A stretch of 64,000 nt of DNA from Halomonas sp. LBP4 (GTDB taxonomy: Bacteria; Pseudomonadota; Gammaproteobacteria; Pseudomonadales; Halomonadaceae). Below are positions 45,101-52,179 of the stretch, one piece after another. Made by a program: the position numbers and the translations under genes. How positions within the stretch are numbered: the first letter of the stretch is position 1; each line of letters starts with the position of its first letter. Where the stretch lies: contig NZ_PDOG01000001.1 of the NCBI RefSeq assembly GCF_003202205.1, forward strand, positions 1,344,065-1,408,064, in the 5' to 3' direction. The notes under the pieces were generated by a model. The model did not search any database. It was not told where the DNA came from and saw only the letters and a program-made list of their open reading frames with translations.

Positions 45101-46691
45101 CAACTCGCTGGCCGGCGAGGCGATCAACCAGAACCTGCGCGCCCTGCGCCCGTTCGGGCGTTTCCTGGAACTCGGCAAGCGGGACTTCTATGAGAACACC
45201 CACATCGGCCTGCGTCCGTTCCGCAACAACTTGAGCTACTTCGGCATCGACTCCGACCAGCTGATGAAGGAACAGCCCGAGCTCACCGGCCAGCTATTCG
45301 GCGAGATGATGGCGCTGTTCGACGACGGCACCTTCAGCGCCCTGCCCTACACCGCCTTCCCTACCCAGCAGGTGGTCGAGGCATTCCGCTTCATGCAGCA
45401 GGCGCGCCAGATCGGCAAGGTGGTCGTGACCCACGAGCAACCCCTCATCCCGGCCGACTCCTCTACCGGCCTGTCACGCGACACCCTGGCACTGCCCGCC
45501 GAGGCCAGCTACCTGGTCACCGGCGGCCTCGGCGGCTTCGGGCTGAAGACCGCCCAATGGCTGGCCGAGCGTGGCGCGCGTCACTTGATCCTGGTCGGCC
45601 GCCGCGGCGCGACAAGTGACGAGGCCCGGGCCGGCGTGGCCAAGCTGGAAGCCCGGGGCGTGACGGTGAAAGCCGCCGCCTGCGATGTCACCGATCGCAC
45701 GGCCCTTGCCGCCCTGCTCGACGAGTGCCGTGAGACGCTTCCGCCGCTACGCGGCGTGGTGCACGCCGCCACGCTGATCGACGATGGCCTGATCCGTAAC
45801 CTCGATGCCGAACGCATCCGCCGCGTGCTGTCGCCGAAGATCGACGGTGCCCGCCACCTCGACGCCCTGACGCGAAACGCCGAGCTCGACTTCTTCGTCA
45901 TGTACTCCTCGGCCACCACGCTCTTCGGCAATCCCGGCCAGGCCAACTATGTGGCGGCCAACCACTGGCTAGAGGCGCTGGCCGCCGCCCGGCGCCGCCA
46001 GGGCCTGCCGGCGACCTGCCTGCGTTGGGGCGCCATCGAGGACGTCGGCTTCCTGGCCCGCCACACTCGCACCCGAGATGCCTTGCAGGAGCGCCTGGGC
46101 GGCTCCGCCTTGCACTCAGACGACGCCTTGGACGTACTCGAACAGCTGCTGGTGCAGGGGGAGCGGGGAGGTCGCAACCTCGGTGTGCTAGAGCTCGACT
46201 GGAGTGCCCTGGCACGCTTCCTGCCCACGGCGTCGAGCCCGCGCTTCCACGAGATCGCCCGCGAGGCCGAGGACGACAGCCGCGTGGACGATGGCGGCGA
46301 CAATCTCGCCGATCTGTTCGCGTCTCTCTCCCCGGAGGAGCTGCACGGCGCGGTGACCGACCTGCTACGGACCGAACTGGCCGGCATCTTGTTGCTCGAC
46401 GAGAAGAAGATCGACGTGCACCGCTCGGTCTACGACATGGGGTTCGACTCGCTGATGGGCGTGGAGCTGATGACCGCCATCGAAGCTCGCCTGGGCGTCC
46501 AGGTGCCGGTGATGGTGCTCAGCGAAGCCTCGACCCTCGACAAGCTGGCCGGTGTGCTGATCCAGAAGCTTCAGCAGCACGCCCGCGATGACGGGGAAAC
46601 GAGCGCCGACGACATGGCGGCCCTCGCCGCCCGCCACGGCGCCGAGGGGTTCGAGGCCACCGAAGAGACCGTGGAGAACGCCACACCATGA
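39168..46691 (+). CDS. Type I polyketide/fatty acid synthase, KS-AT-DH-psiMT-ER-KR-ACP
   Basis: 2507 residues, one fully reducing module. KS: Cys172 in D-T-A-C-S-S-S, His306 in E-A-H-G-T-G-T, K-S-N-V-G-H-L near 340. AT: Ser630 in G-H-S-V-G, with Y-A-F-H-S-P. DH: His931 in H-V-V-G-E-G-A-V-F-P and Asp1095. Residues about 1200-1580 match a methyltransferase region by position but lack a good SAM loop (L-L-E-A-G-P-A-A-P-A). ER: L-N-F-R-D near 1800 and G-A-A-G-G-V-G near 1913. KR: T-G-G-L-G-G-F-G near 2118 with Y-V-A-A-N. ACP: Ser2428 in D-M-G-F-D-S-L. No thioesterase is present, so release should be by the oxoamine synthase encoded next. The product is probably a saturated long acyl chain made iteratively. 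Confidence 0.93.
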   Translation: MTRRVAIVGAAHRLPGTTPETFWTDLMAGRDLVSQVPEDRWSQRAYQHPDKHHPGTSVTFAAGSLGDISGFDAAFFGISPREAAHMDPQQRMLLELAWEAMESAGVPPSRLRGSQCGVFLGVASLDYSYRLADDLDAIDASTATGNTSSIASNRLSYVFDLHGPSMSLDTACSSSLVAFHQACQAIRAGETDMALAGGISLHLHPYGFIIFSKASMLSPTGRCQVFDEAGNGYVRSEGGGLFLLKDYDRAVADGDNILAVVAGSSVNTDGHKSGLTVPNPTAQIALMRQAYAQAGISPDEIDYLEAHGTGTAVGDPIEARAIGEALGKHRATPLPIGSVKSNVGHLETASGVAGLAKALYSIRHREVPATIGIKTLNPRIKFDEWNLRVVTQAQPLRPQGRLVIGVNSFGFGGANAHVILESPPERAAPDKYQNVPDGALPLRLSARGEPALKAMAGELAEWLTRTEASLYDIAHTLHAHREAHRDGALLFAGTKQQAAETLAVWAAPDTAEQPADLPAGLARGQHLENARGPAFVYAGNGCQWETMGAALLESSPVFAAAVDEVDALFQRHGDFSLRAELEGRNDALADGGSRLALTEIAQPALFAVQVGITALLRDHGIEPIAVTGHSVGEVAAAWAAGALDLADAVKVIYYRSHYQGKTRGQGEMTAVAMGAEAISELLAAPEYQGVHLAGINSANGVTLAGDPAALARLEQRLGDLGTFAKRLPLDYAFHSPAMDPIQAGVLASLAGIAPHETTLPYISTVSGGELAGSELGAEYWWHNIRQPVRFESAIQALIDDGINVFVEIGAHPILRRYLTDTLRASARDGQVIGTLERDTPAARCLTRAVGQVLLSGIAFDVSRHFPVAGHFVELPRYPWQREPYWVQGTTDGQGLLDRYYEHPLLGYRLAQQANTWESQLDTGRVPWLADHVVGEGAVFPGAGFIELALAAAQHGKEAPLVDIEELEIHAPLLLDAANGRRVRVHLAPQDGRVEIHSREPVTGSDWQLNAVARVMAQSRGFLLRRQAPVRPARAPDVTLADHLAMAEHLGLHYGPACQAIRHAWVAGDSVIGEITLNETLNASREALHLHPGILDSAFQLFIPLLALEARAHGRDDDGLAFVPVRVDRVQFLPGAGTPTLAQARLGKRSPHSFTADFALFDAQGRAIAVLSETRFKAVRLKRQHHQRLSYLDVELTPTPRQSDAAALDLTPLLAAMPRLLDDFARCTGRRFAGEVDPLLDSLTDAFAAQTLQALAGGEHLSHARYRELTRTHFASQPLLDQLIGLLINNERLVESDQGWALIEDDDAVAAATIWQLLVRDYPDYFAPVQRMGRFGLHLPALLTGQENAETLGLDANALAPLSRQLIDARGWQALAEGLHDALRGILDGMPAGQRLRLLEAGPAAPALGERLSDLLDPDRCDYRILAVGDGAWHQAEQLQERHPLIDIERLEALAAEAAPAQLALISLEVGHRQRNRHLLESLTTRLAPGAQLLLLGVHPGTWLDTLLATPGLEDNGTPLLATEQAEVIATLERFGAIHIQPIPLEDETRGAYLIHAQWGQTPQQNLGSDPTGDLGTVQLVADAGTRPLADRLAAGLIERGQQARVVDAFPNEGHSPVRIVDLRQGEARCEQAMQWARDLEPLGDQGALWLITRGVAGMWVSGEWVSGEWPGVSGEGLPGPDAALWGFGRSLANESTGYPVRLLDLPEGDLDATLIAALLDELSQPDAETEVVLDAQGHRYATRLRTLPAPGAATEEGGSSQHAMTLGFAMPGQLRHLTWTAVPLPQPAEGEVAIKVQATGLNFRDVMYTLGLLSDEAIENGFAGPTLGLEFSGIVEAVGPGASDVAVGDAVVGFGPASFSDRLIANRHAIAPLPDGVGFAAAATIPTTFFTVYYALKHLARLAPGEKVLIHGAAGGVGIAAIQVAQWLGAEIHATVGSAEKRDFLRLMGIEHLYDSRSLTFAEEILDATDGRGVDVVLNSLAGEAINQNLRALRPFGRFLELGKRDFYENTHIGLRPFRNNLSYFGIDSDQLMKEQPELTGQLFGEMMALFDDGTFSALPYTAFPTQQVVEAFRFMQQARQIGKVVVTHEQPLIPADSSTGLSRDTLALPAEASYLVTGGLGGFGLKTAQWLAERGARHLILVGRRGATSDEARAGVAKLEARGVTVKAAACDVTDRTALAALLDECRETLPPLRGVVHAATLIDDGLIRNLDAERIRRVLSPKIDGARHLDALTRNAELDFFVMYSSATTLFGNPGQANYVAANHWLEALAAARRRQGLPATCLRWGAIEDVGFLARHTRTRDALQERLGGSALHSDDALDVLEQLLVQGERGGRNLGVLELDWSALARFLPTASSPRFHEIAREAEDDSRVDDGGDNLADLFASLSPEELHGAVTDLLRTELAGILLLDEKKIDVHRSVYDMGFDSLMGVELMTAIEARLGVQVPVMVLSEASTLDKLAGVLIQKLQQHARDDGETSADDMAALAARHGAEGFEATEETVENATP
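43839..43878. repeat. Paired 15-bp palindrome inside the PKS coding sequence
   Basis: TGGGGTCAGACCCCA occurs at 43839-43853 and again at 43864-43878 (25-base period). It is kept in frame and encodes a Gly/Gln/Pro-rich linker between the MT-like and ER domains. A diverged copy of the whole 39-base unit lies at 63761-63799 in an intergenic region, so it is a dispersed element. Confidence 0.85.
44145..44191. repeat. Three copies of an 11-mer in the PKS linker
   Basis: GTGAGTGGTGA occurs at 44145-44155, 44160-44170 and 44181-44191. In frame it encodes V-S-G-E-W-like repeats between the MT-like and ER domains, where no fold is needed. Confidence 0.8.
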
Positions 46692-48040
46692 ATGAGCGTC
46701 GCACCGACCTCAAGCAGCAGCTGCTGGCTCGGGCTCTCAAGCAAGGCAAGCCACGCGCGGCCGCACCCAGCACCACCGAGGTGATGCCCGCCGGTATGGG
46801 CCCTCGCGGCGCGATACCGGAGCGTTTCACGCGCTTCGATGCCCACCCGGGCTACCAGCAGATCGCCATGATGCGCCAAGGGGCCGCCCAGCTGGGCCTG
46901 ACCGACCCCTTCTTCAAGGTTCATGACGGCAACGCCGGGGCGACCTCGGTGATCGATGGCCGCGAATGCCTGAATTTCGCCAGCTACAACTACCTCGGCT
47001 TTTCCGGCGACCCACGCGTCAACCGGGCGGCCCGGGATGCCGTGGAGCGCTACGGCACCTCGGTCTCGGCCAGCCGTGTGGTCTCCGGCGAACGGCCGAT
47101 CCATGGTGAACTGGAGCGCGCCCTGGCGGCGGCCTACGGGGTCGAGGACGCCGTGGCCTTCGTCAGTGGCCACGCCACCAATGTCTCTACCCTTGGCTAC
47201 CTGATGGGGCCGAAGGACCTGGTGCTGCACGACGAGTACATCCACAACAGCTCACTGGTCGGCGCCCAGCTCTCCGGCGCACGGCGCATCTCCTTCCCGC
47301 ACAATGACGCCAGTTCCCTGGATGCCCTGCTGACCCGCCACCGCGGTCAGTTCGAGCGGGTGCTGATCGTCATCGAAGGCCTCTACAGCATGGACGGCGA
47401 CGTGCCCGACCTGCCGCGCTTCGTCGAGCTCAAGCGGCGCCACCAGGCGTGGCTGATGGTCGACGAGGCGCACTCCTTCGGCGTGCTGGGGGAGCACGGC
47501 CTGGGCCTGAGCGAGCACTTCGCCGTGCCCACCGGCGACGTGGATATCTGGATGGGCACCCTGAGCAAGAGCCTGGCCGGCTGCGGCGGCTATATCGCCG
47601 GCTGCCGCGAACTCGTGGAAACGCTGCGCTACCTCGCGCCCGGCTTTCTCTACAGCGTGGGCCTCCCCGCCCAAGTTGCCGCCCCCTCGCTCAAGGCGCT
47701 GGAGCTGATGGACGAGGAACCCGAGCGCGTGCAGAAACTGCATGCCATCTCGCGCTACTTCCTGGAGCAGGCCCGCCATATGGGACTGGATACCGGCCAT
47801 AGCATCGGCGCCGCCGTCGTGCCGGTGATCGTGGGGAGCTCACCGCTTGCCGCGAGACTCTCCCACGACCTCTTCCAACGCGGCATCAATGTCCAGCCGA
47901 TTCTCCACCCCGCCGTACCCGAGAAGAGCGCGCGCCTGCGCTTCTTCCTCTCCTGCGAACACAGCGAGAAACAGGTCGACGGCACCCTCGAGGCCCTGAG
48001 GTTCGCCATGGCCGAGTCGGCCGCCTCCCCTACCAACTAG
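46688..48040 (+). CDS. Alpha-oxoamine synthase (BioF/serine palmitoyltransferase family, RkpG-like)
   Basis: 450 residues. The PLP fold type I motifs are F-A-S-Y-N-Y-L-G-F-S-G near residue 98, G-T-S-V-S-A-S-R, D-E-A-H-S-F-G-V-L-G-E-H-G, and catalytic Lys294 in T-L-S-K-S-L-A-G-C-G-G. An N-terminal extension of about 75 residues beyond BioF length begins with a charged helix, perhaps docking to the PKS ACP. The enzyme condenses an acyl thioester with an amino acid (Gly, Ala or Ser), releasing CO2, to give a 2-amino-3-ketone. It overlaps the PKS by four bases and is the likely chain-release step, after which the SDR would reduce the ketone. Confidence 0.9.
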   Translation: MNERRTDLKQQLLARALKQGKPRAAAPSTTEVMPAGMGPRGAIPERFTRFDAHPGYQQIAMMRQGAAQLGLTDPFFKVHDGNAGATSVIDGRECLNFASYNYLGFSGDPRVNRAARDAVERYGTSVSASRVVSGERPIHGELERALAAAYGVEDAVAFVSGHATNVSTLGYLMGPKDLVLHDEYIHNSSLVGAQLSGARRISFPHNDASSLDALLTRHRGQFERVLIVIEGLYSMDGDVPDLPRFVELKRRHQAWLMVDEAHSFGVLGEHGLGLSEHFAVPTGDVDIWMGTLSKSLAGCGGYIAGCRELVETLRYLAPGFLYSVGLPAQVAAPSLKALELMDEEPERVQKLHAISRYFLEQARHMGLDTGHSIGAAVVPVIVGSSPLAARLSHDLFQRGINVQPILHPAVPEKSARLRFFLSCEHSEKQVDGTLEALRFAMAESAASPTN

Positions 48041-48452
48041 ATTCCCTTCCCTTCCTGCTTGCCCACCCTGGCCCTGCCCTTGTGCGACTAAGCAAGCCCA
48101 CTGTCCGGCCGGGCAACCAACAGGGGCGTACGCCCCTGTGTGCAAGATACTTGCCGCACGACGCTCACTTGCCCAAGGGCGGTACCGCAGCTTCTCCACG
48201 CCGTCGATAGGGATGATATCCCTCAAACTTTTTCAGCAGAAGCACTTCCGTTATCGCTGAAGAAAAGCACCAGACTTGTCACCCACCCTACTGATATTTC
48301 GGCAAAAAAGCCTGTTTTGCAACATCATGTTACAGAATGTTGCTAGCGTCTTTCATAAGCAACATCACTCAGGCCTTCGAGTAACAAAGACGGTTGAAAG
48401 GGCCTGGCATCAGTGACGAGTCCTTCACCCTACTCGCTCTCGGGAGGTGTCG
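48041..48452. promoter_or_regulatory. Intergenic region with a 20-bp palindrome
   Basis: About 410 bases between the lipid module and the beta-barrel gene. ACAGGGGCGTACGCCCCTGT (48120-48139) is a perfect palindrome and may terminate the upstream operon, though no T-run follows. At 48178-48189 GGCGGTACCGCA resembles the ops element but differs at position 8 and at the final TG, so I do not call it. The AT-rich last 150 bases probably hold the promoter of the beta-barrel gene. Confidence 0.5.
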
Positions 48453-49148
48453 ATGAAAAGGCACACCGTCCTTGCCATGACCTGGCTCTTGACCACGCCG
48501 GCCTTGGCGGTCAACGCCTCAGCGGCGGATATCTATCTCTTTGCGGACGCAGGGCTCGCCGAGCCCGACATGGATACCCTGGACAGAAGACACCAGCGAA
48601 TGGCGGAGAGCATTACCGACAACGGCGGCGTCGCCCTGAGGGACGTCGATGACCAGAGCGCTGCCGGTACCATCGGGGTGGGGATCCAGCCCTTCCGCTA
48701 TCTGGCCCTCGAACTGGCCTACTACCACCTGGGGTCCTATCAGTTCGAGACAAGGGGCGCGCTCACTGCCCCGACCCAGCAGCTCAGCTCGCGCACGGTG
48801 ACCGATGTGAAGGCGCGCGGCTGGGGGCTGAACGGCAAGCTGCTGCTCCCCATCACCGAGGCGCTTAACGGTACCTTCACCGCGGGGGTGGCCCGCATCG
48901 ACACCGACATCACGGCGGTGACGACACACCATGGCGCGGTGCTCGGGGAGCCGATGTCTTCCCGAGACACTGTCGAGCATCACTTCGAGGACACTGTCGG
49001 TATCCTCGGCATCGGCGCCTGGTATCAATTCGGCGCCCACCTCGGCCTACGGTTCGACTATCGCTACCTAGGAGGCTTCGGCCAGAGTGACAACGGCAAC
49101 GACAGTGACCTCGACCTGTTCACCGCCGGCGTCACCTACAACTTTTGA
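48453..49148 (+). CDS. Outer-membrane beta-barrel protein (OmpA/OprF N-terminal-like)
   Basis: 231 residues from the ATG at 48453 (GGGAGG upstream, better placed than the GTG two codons earlier). Residues 1-25 or so are a signal peptide ending A-S-A-A. The mature part alternates hydrophobic and polar residues in eight likely strands (Y-L-A-L-E-L-A-Y-Y-H-L-G; G-W-G-L-N-G-K-L-L-L-P; L-G-L-R-F-D-Y-R-Y-L) and ends Y-N-F, the C-terminal aromatic signal for outer-membrane insertion. There is no OmpA-type peptidoglycan-binding domain. Its link to the capsule is positional only. Confidence 0.82.
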   Translation: MKRHTVLAMTWLLTTPALAVNASAADIYLFADAGLAEPDMDTLDRRHQRMAESITDNGGVALRDVDDQSAAGTIGVGIQPFRYLALELAYYHLGSYQFETRGALTAPTQQLSSRTVTDVKARGWGLNGKLLLPITEALNGTFTAGVARIDTDITAVTTHHGAVLGEPMSSRDTVEHHFEDTVGILGIGAWYQFGAHLGLRFDYRYLGGFGQSDNGNDSDLDLFTAGVTYNF

Positions 49149-49240
49149 TACCGTAGCCAAATGCTGATCACCCCTCGCCCCAGACCACAAAGTAGGGGTT
49201 CAGATGCTTTGCGGCTCAGAGTAGTTGAGTGGCTGACTAA

Positions 49241-49370
49241 CTAGGGTTTCCACGCGGCCGCGAGATAAGACACCTCCAGCGCCGGGACTACGCCAAGCAC
49301 CGGCTTTCCCTTCTCGATCAGCGCGATGTTCACCGTGAACTCGCCGTTGCGCTTGGAACTTGAGACCGTC
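49241..49370 (-). pseudogene. cysQ: cysQ (3'(2'),5'-bisphosphate nucleotidase) fragment
   Basis: The minus strand reads [22 protein letters not shown] with further CysQ-like residues before a stop at 49241-49243. About 15 codons upstream, in another frame, L-D-G precedes the break where CysQ normally has L-D-G-T-K-E-F. Only about 40 codons remain, so this is a remnant in the 315-base gap between the barrel gene and pseI. The rest of the gap (49149-49240, 49371-49462) shows nothing definite. Confidence 0.65.
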
Positions 49371-49462
49371 CAGCCTAAGTTATTTCACAAACGAGTAGTC
49401 AATCACCCGGGACCCGACAGGTAGTTAATCACTCTGGGCTGAAAGTTATCGACCACGCACTC

Positions 49463-50515
49463 TTATTTCATAATATCTTCTATTGCTGGCGTATTAGCAC
49501 AAACATCACCAACTACTTTTTTTCCCAGCAACTCTTTTAATCTTTTCGGCGATAGACCATATCCCGGCCTAACGCTTCTCACCGCATCCTCGGTAATAAT
49601 ATCCCCTGCTTTGAGATCCTTGACGAAATAGAGCGAGCGGCGGAACTGGGCATTTCCCTGCTCGCTGGATTTCCTACCGTAGTCCACCTTGCCCAGCGCC
49701 TGCCAAGCGGTCTTGGTGTCGCGACACAGGGCAGTGAGCTCTGAAGGCTCCAGTGAGAAGCTGTCGTCGGGGCCGCCGCCGTTGCGATCCAGGGTGACGT
49801 GCTTTTCGATCAGGCTGGCACCCAGCGCCACGCTAGTGATGGCGGTGGTGTTGTCGATGGTGTGGTCGGAGAGCCCCGTCACCAGCCCGAAGCGCTTGAT
49901 CATGTCGGGAATTGTACGCAGGTTATAGTCTTCCGGCGGTGCTGGGTAGCCACTGACGCACTGCAGGATCGCCAGCTGCTCACAGCCGGCGCCGCGGGCA
50001 GCATCGATGGCTTCCTGGATCTCTTCGGCGTCGGCCATGCCGGTGGAAATGATCATCGGCTTGCCTGTCCTGGCCACGTGTTCGATCAGCGGCAGATCCA
50101 CGGCCTCGAAGGAGGCGATCTTGTAGGCCGGCGCGCCAAGCTCCTCGAGCAGGTCGACGGCGGTGGTGTCGAACGGCGAGCTGAAGATGGTGATACCCAG
50201 CTTGCGGGCGTGCTCGAAGAGCGGCTGGTGCCACTCCCAGGGCATGTGGGCTTCCTCGTAGAGCTCGTAGAGGGTCCGCCCGTCCCACAGACCGCCCTTG
50301 ATCTTGAAGTCCTCGCTGTCGCAGTCGAGGGTGATGGTGTCGGGGCGGTAGGTCTGCAGCTTGACGGCATCGGCACCGGCCCTGGCGGCTTCCTCAATGA
50401 TCCGCATGGCCGTTTGCAGCTTGCCGTTATGATTGGCCGAAAGCTCGGCAATGATGTAGGGGGGCTGATCCGCCGCAATACGACGGCCAGAGATCTCGAT
50501 AGCGGGTAGCGACAT
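49463..50515 (-). CDS. pseI: Pseudaminic acid synthase PseI
   Basis: 350 residues. NeuB-type TIM barrel (A-E-L-S-A-N-H-N-G near residue 24; D-A-V-K-L-Q-T-Y; S-S-P-F-D; K-I-A-S-F-E; I-S-T-G-M-A; L-S-D-H-T) followed by a C-terminal antifreeze-like SAF domain (R-S-L-Y-F-V-K-D-L-K-A-G-D-I-I-T). P-Y-I-I-A-E-L-S-A-N-H and the full context of pse genes select PseI over sialic acid synthase. It condenses 2,4-diacetamido-2,4,6-trideoxy-L-altrose with PEP to give pseudaminic acid. It is the last gene of the minus arm. Confidence 0.92.
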   Translation of the reverse strand: MSLPAIEISGRRIAADQPPYIIAELSANHNGKLQTAMRIIEEAARAGADAVKLQTYRPDTITLDCDSEDFKIKGGLWDGRTLYELYEEAHMPWEWHQPLFEHARKLGITIFSSPFDTTAVDLLEELGAPAYKIASFEAVDLPLIEHVARTGKPMIISTGMADAEEIQEAIDAARGAGCEQLAILQCVSGYPAPPEDYNLRTIPDMIKRFGLVTGLSDHTIDNTTAITSVALGASLIEKHVTLDRNGGGPDDSFSLEPSELTALCRDTKTAWQALGKVDYGRKSSEQGNAQFRRSLYFVKDLKAGDIITEDAVRSVRPGYGLSPKRLKELLGKKVVGDVCANTPAIEDIMK

Positions 50516-50521
50516 GGGACG

Positions 50522-51043
50522 TCAAGCTCCTTGATGGGATTGCCATTCGCTGCGAAGCAGGCCGAAGCCAATGACATCATGATAGGCGTGACCATCGAAG
50601 TGATGGTCGCGGAGGTGTGCTTCTCTGGTAAAGCCCAGGCGCTCGTGGAAACGCAGCGAGCGATCATTCCTGTCCAACGCTTCGCCACACAACTTGTGCA
50701 GCCCTAGTTGGCCGAAGGCATGCGTCAGGGCGGCGAGCCCCAGCGCCTGGCCGCTGCCTCGCGGCGCGTCAGGGGCGAGATAGAAGCCCCAGTCCGCCCG
50801 CTGCGCGTCGGCATCCACCAGCTGAATGTTGACGAAGCCGAACGGCTGTTCTTCGCGTTCGGCCAACAACAGATGACGGTGCGGGTCTTCCTGGGAGCGC
50901 AGAAACCAGGCCCGGTGTTCGGCCTCGCCGATCTCGTGCCGGGTATACATGTAGCGGCGCACCTCGGGATGGTTACGCCACTGGCGCACCTGGGCGAGAT
51001 CGGCTTCCTGGAGTGGGCGCAATGTGGTGGCAGCCGGTGTCAT
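50522..51043 (-). CDS. pseH: PseH, UDP-amino-sugar N-acetyltransferase
   Basis: 173 residues of GNAT fold: L-R-P-L-Q-E-A-D-L-A-Q-V-R-Q-W-R-N-H at the start, a R-G-S-G-Q-A-L-G acetyl-CoA loop, and F-H-E-R-L-G-F-T-R-E-A at the end. W-R-N-H-P-E-V-R-R-Y-M is typical of PseH. It acetylates the 4-amino group of the PseC product. The start overlaps the pseG stop by four bases. Confidence 0.9.
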   Translation of the reverse strand: MTPAATTLRPLQEADLAQVRQWRNHPEVRRYMYTRHEIGEAEHRAWFLRSQEDPHRHLLLAEREEQPFGFVNIQLVDADAQRADWGFYLAPDAPRGSGQALGLAALTHAFGQLGLHKLCGEALDRNDRSLRFHERLGFTREAHLRDHHFDGHAYHDVIGFGLLRSEWQSHQGA

Positions 51044-52179
51044 GCAAACGCGTCCTCCTGATGCATGGCATGGCAGAGCGTCATCACCCCCTCCCCTGCC
51101 GTTAGTTGGGCGGCGGCTCGGCGTACGGCCTGCAGGGTATCGGGCACTTGGAGGGCGGCAAGATGGCGGGACAGCCCGTCGACAATTTGCTCCGGCCTGC
51201 CCACGCAGATCGCCGCACCGGCGGTGTCCAGCGCCCGGGCAATAGGCTGTTGATTCTCGGCCAGCACCAGCATCAGGGTGGGCAGGCCCAGACAGCAGCG
51301 CTCCCAGGACGTACTGCCGGCGGCCCCGATGGCGAGGTCCGCCTCGGCCATGCGCCGGGCCATATCCGACACGTTGACCACCACCTCGATCGGCCAGGGC
51401 AATTCGGCGGCCCTAGCCTTGACGTCATACAACCAAGGAGCCGTGGCGCCCATCACCACGGTAATCCCGAGATCCTTCGGCAGATCGCAGGCCTTGAGAG
51501 CGTCGAGTACTTGGCCGGTGGCATTGTCCTTGTCCACGCCGCCCAGGCTGATCAGCAACCGCTTGAACGGAGCGTGGCGTCGGCGGGCCAGGCTGCTCTC
51601 ACGCAGCTCGGCAAATTCCGGTCGCAATAGCGCAAACTGCGGGCCGGCCAGCACCTGGCACGCCATCGGCACCAGGCCGGCATAGTCCTCGGCTGCACGC
51701 CCCAGGTTCTGATCCAGCAGCAGGCCGGCGCAATGGGGGCGGTCGGCCAGGTCGTCGATGGCCAACAGACGGGTTCGCTCAGGCAGCACGGCCGCTTCCC
51801 AGCGGGCATCCAGCGCATAATGATCCACCACCAGCCAGTCCGGAGCGAGGTGTGCCAGCAGGGGACGACAGGCCTCGGCATCCTGCTCCCAGGTCGTGCC
51901 CAGCCAGTGCGTATGATCCGGTTGGGCGTCGTCTTTCCGGGCTGCGGCGCCTTCCTGGCGCACCATGGGCAACCGATGCGCGGTAAAGCCCCGTGCCTCG
52001 ATCGCCTCGATCAGATGGCCCGGATGTTCACGGCACAGGAAGTGACACTCGGCGCCCTGCGCCGCGAGGGCCTCGGCGAGAGTCAGGCAGCGCATCACAT
52101 GCCCGGTGCCGATCTCGAGCGAGGCGTCGGCGCGAAAGGCCACCACGCTGGCGGCGTTGTGGTTCGCTGTGTCGCTCAT
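51040..52179 (-). CDS. pseG: PseG, UDP-2,4-diacetamido-trideoxy-altropyranose hydrolase
   Basis: 379 residues from the ATG at 52179, which overlaps the pseF stop; a longer frame reaching 52380 is antisense-like extension. R-A-D-A-S-L-E-I-G-T-G-H-V-M-R-C-L-T-L-A is the PseG nucleotide-sugar opening with catalytic His. The GT-B-like body includes L-I-S-L-G-G-V-D-K-D-N and A-I-G-A-A-G-S-T-S-W-E-R. It removes UDP to free the altrose derivative used by PseI. Confidence 0.92.
   Translation of the reverse strand: MSDTANHNAASVVAFRADASLEIGTGHVMRCLTLAEALAAQGAECHFLCREHPGHLIEAIEARGFTAHRLPMVRQEGAAARKDDAQPDHTHWLGTTWEQDAEACRPLLAHLAPDWLVVDHYALDARWEAAVLPERTRLLAIDDLADRPHCAGLLLDQNLGRAAEDYAGLVPMACQVLAGPQFALLRPEFAELRESSLARRRHAPFKRLLISLGGVDKDNATGQVLDALKACDLPKDLGITVVMGATAPWLYDVKARAAELPWPIEVVVNVSDMARRMAEADLAIGAAGSTSWERCCLGLPTLMLVLAENQQPIARALDTAGAAICVGRPEQIVDGLSRHLAALQVPDTLQAVRRAAAQLTAGEGVMTLCHAMHQEDAFA

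Noticed and set aside
48178..48189. ops-like GGCGGTACCGCA upstream of the beta-barrel gene
   Set aside because: It differs from the ops consensus at position 8 and at the final TG, and it precedes a single short gene.
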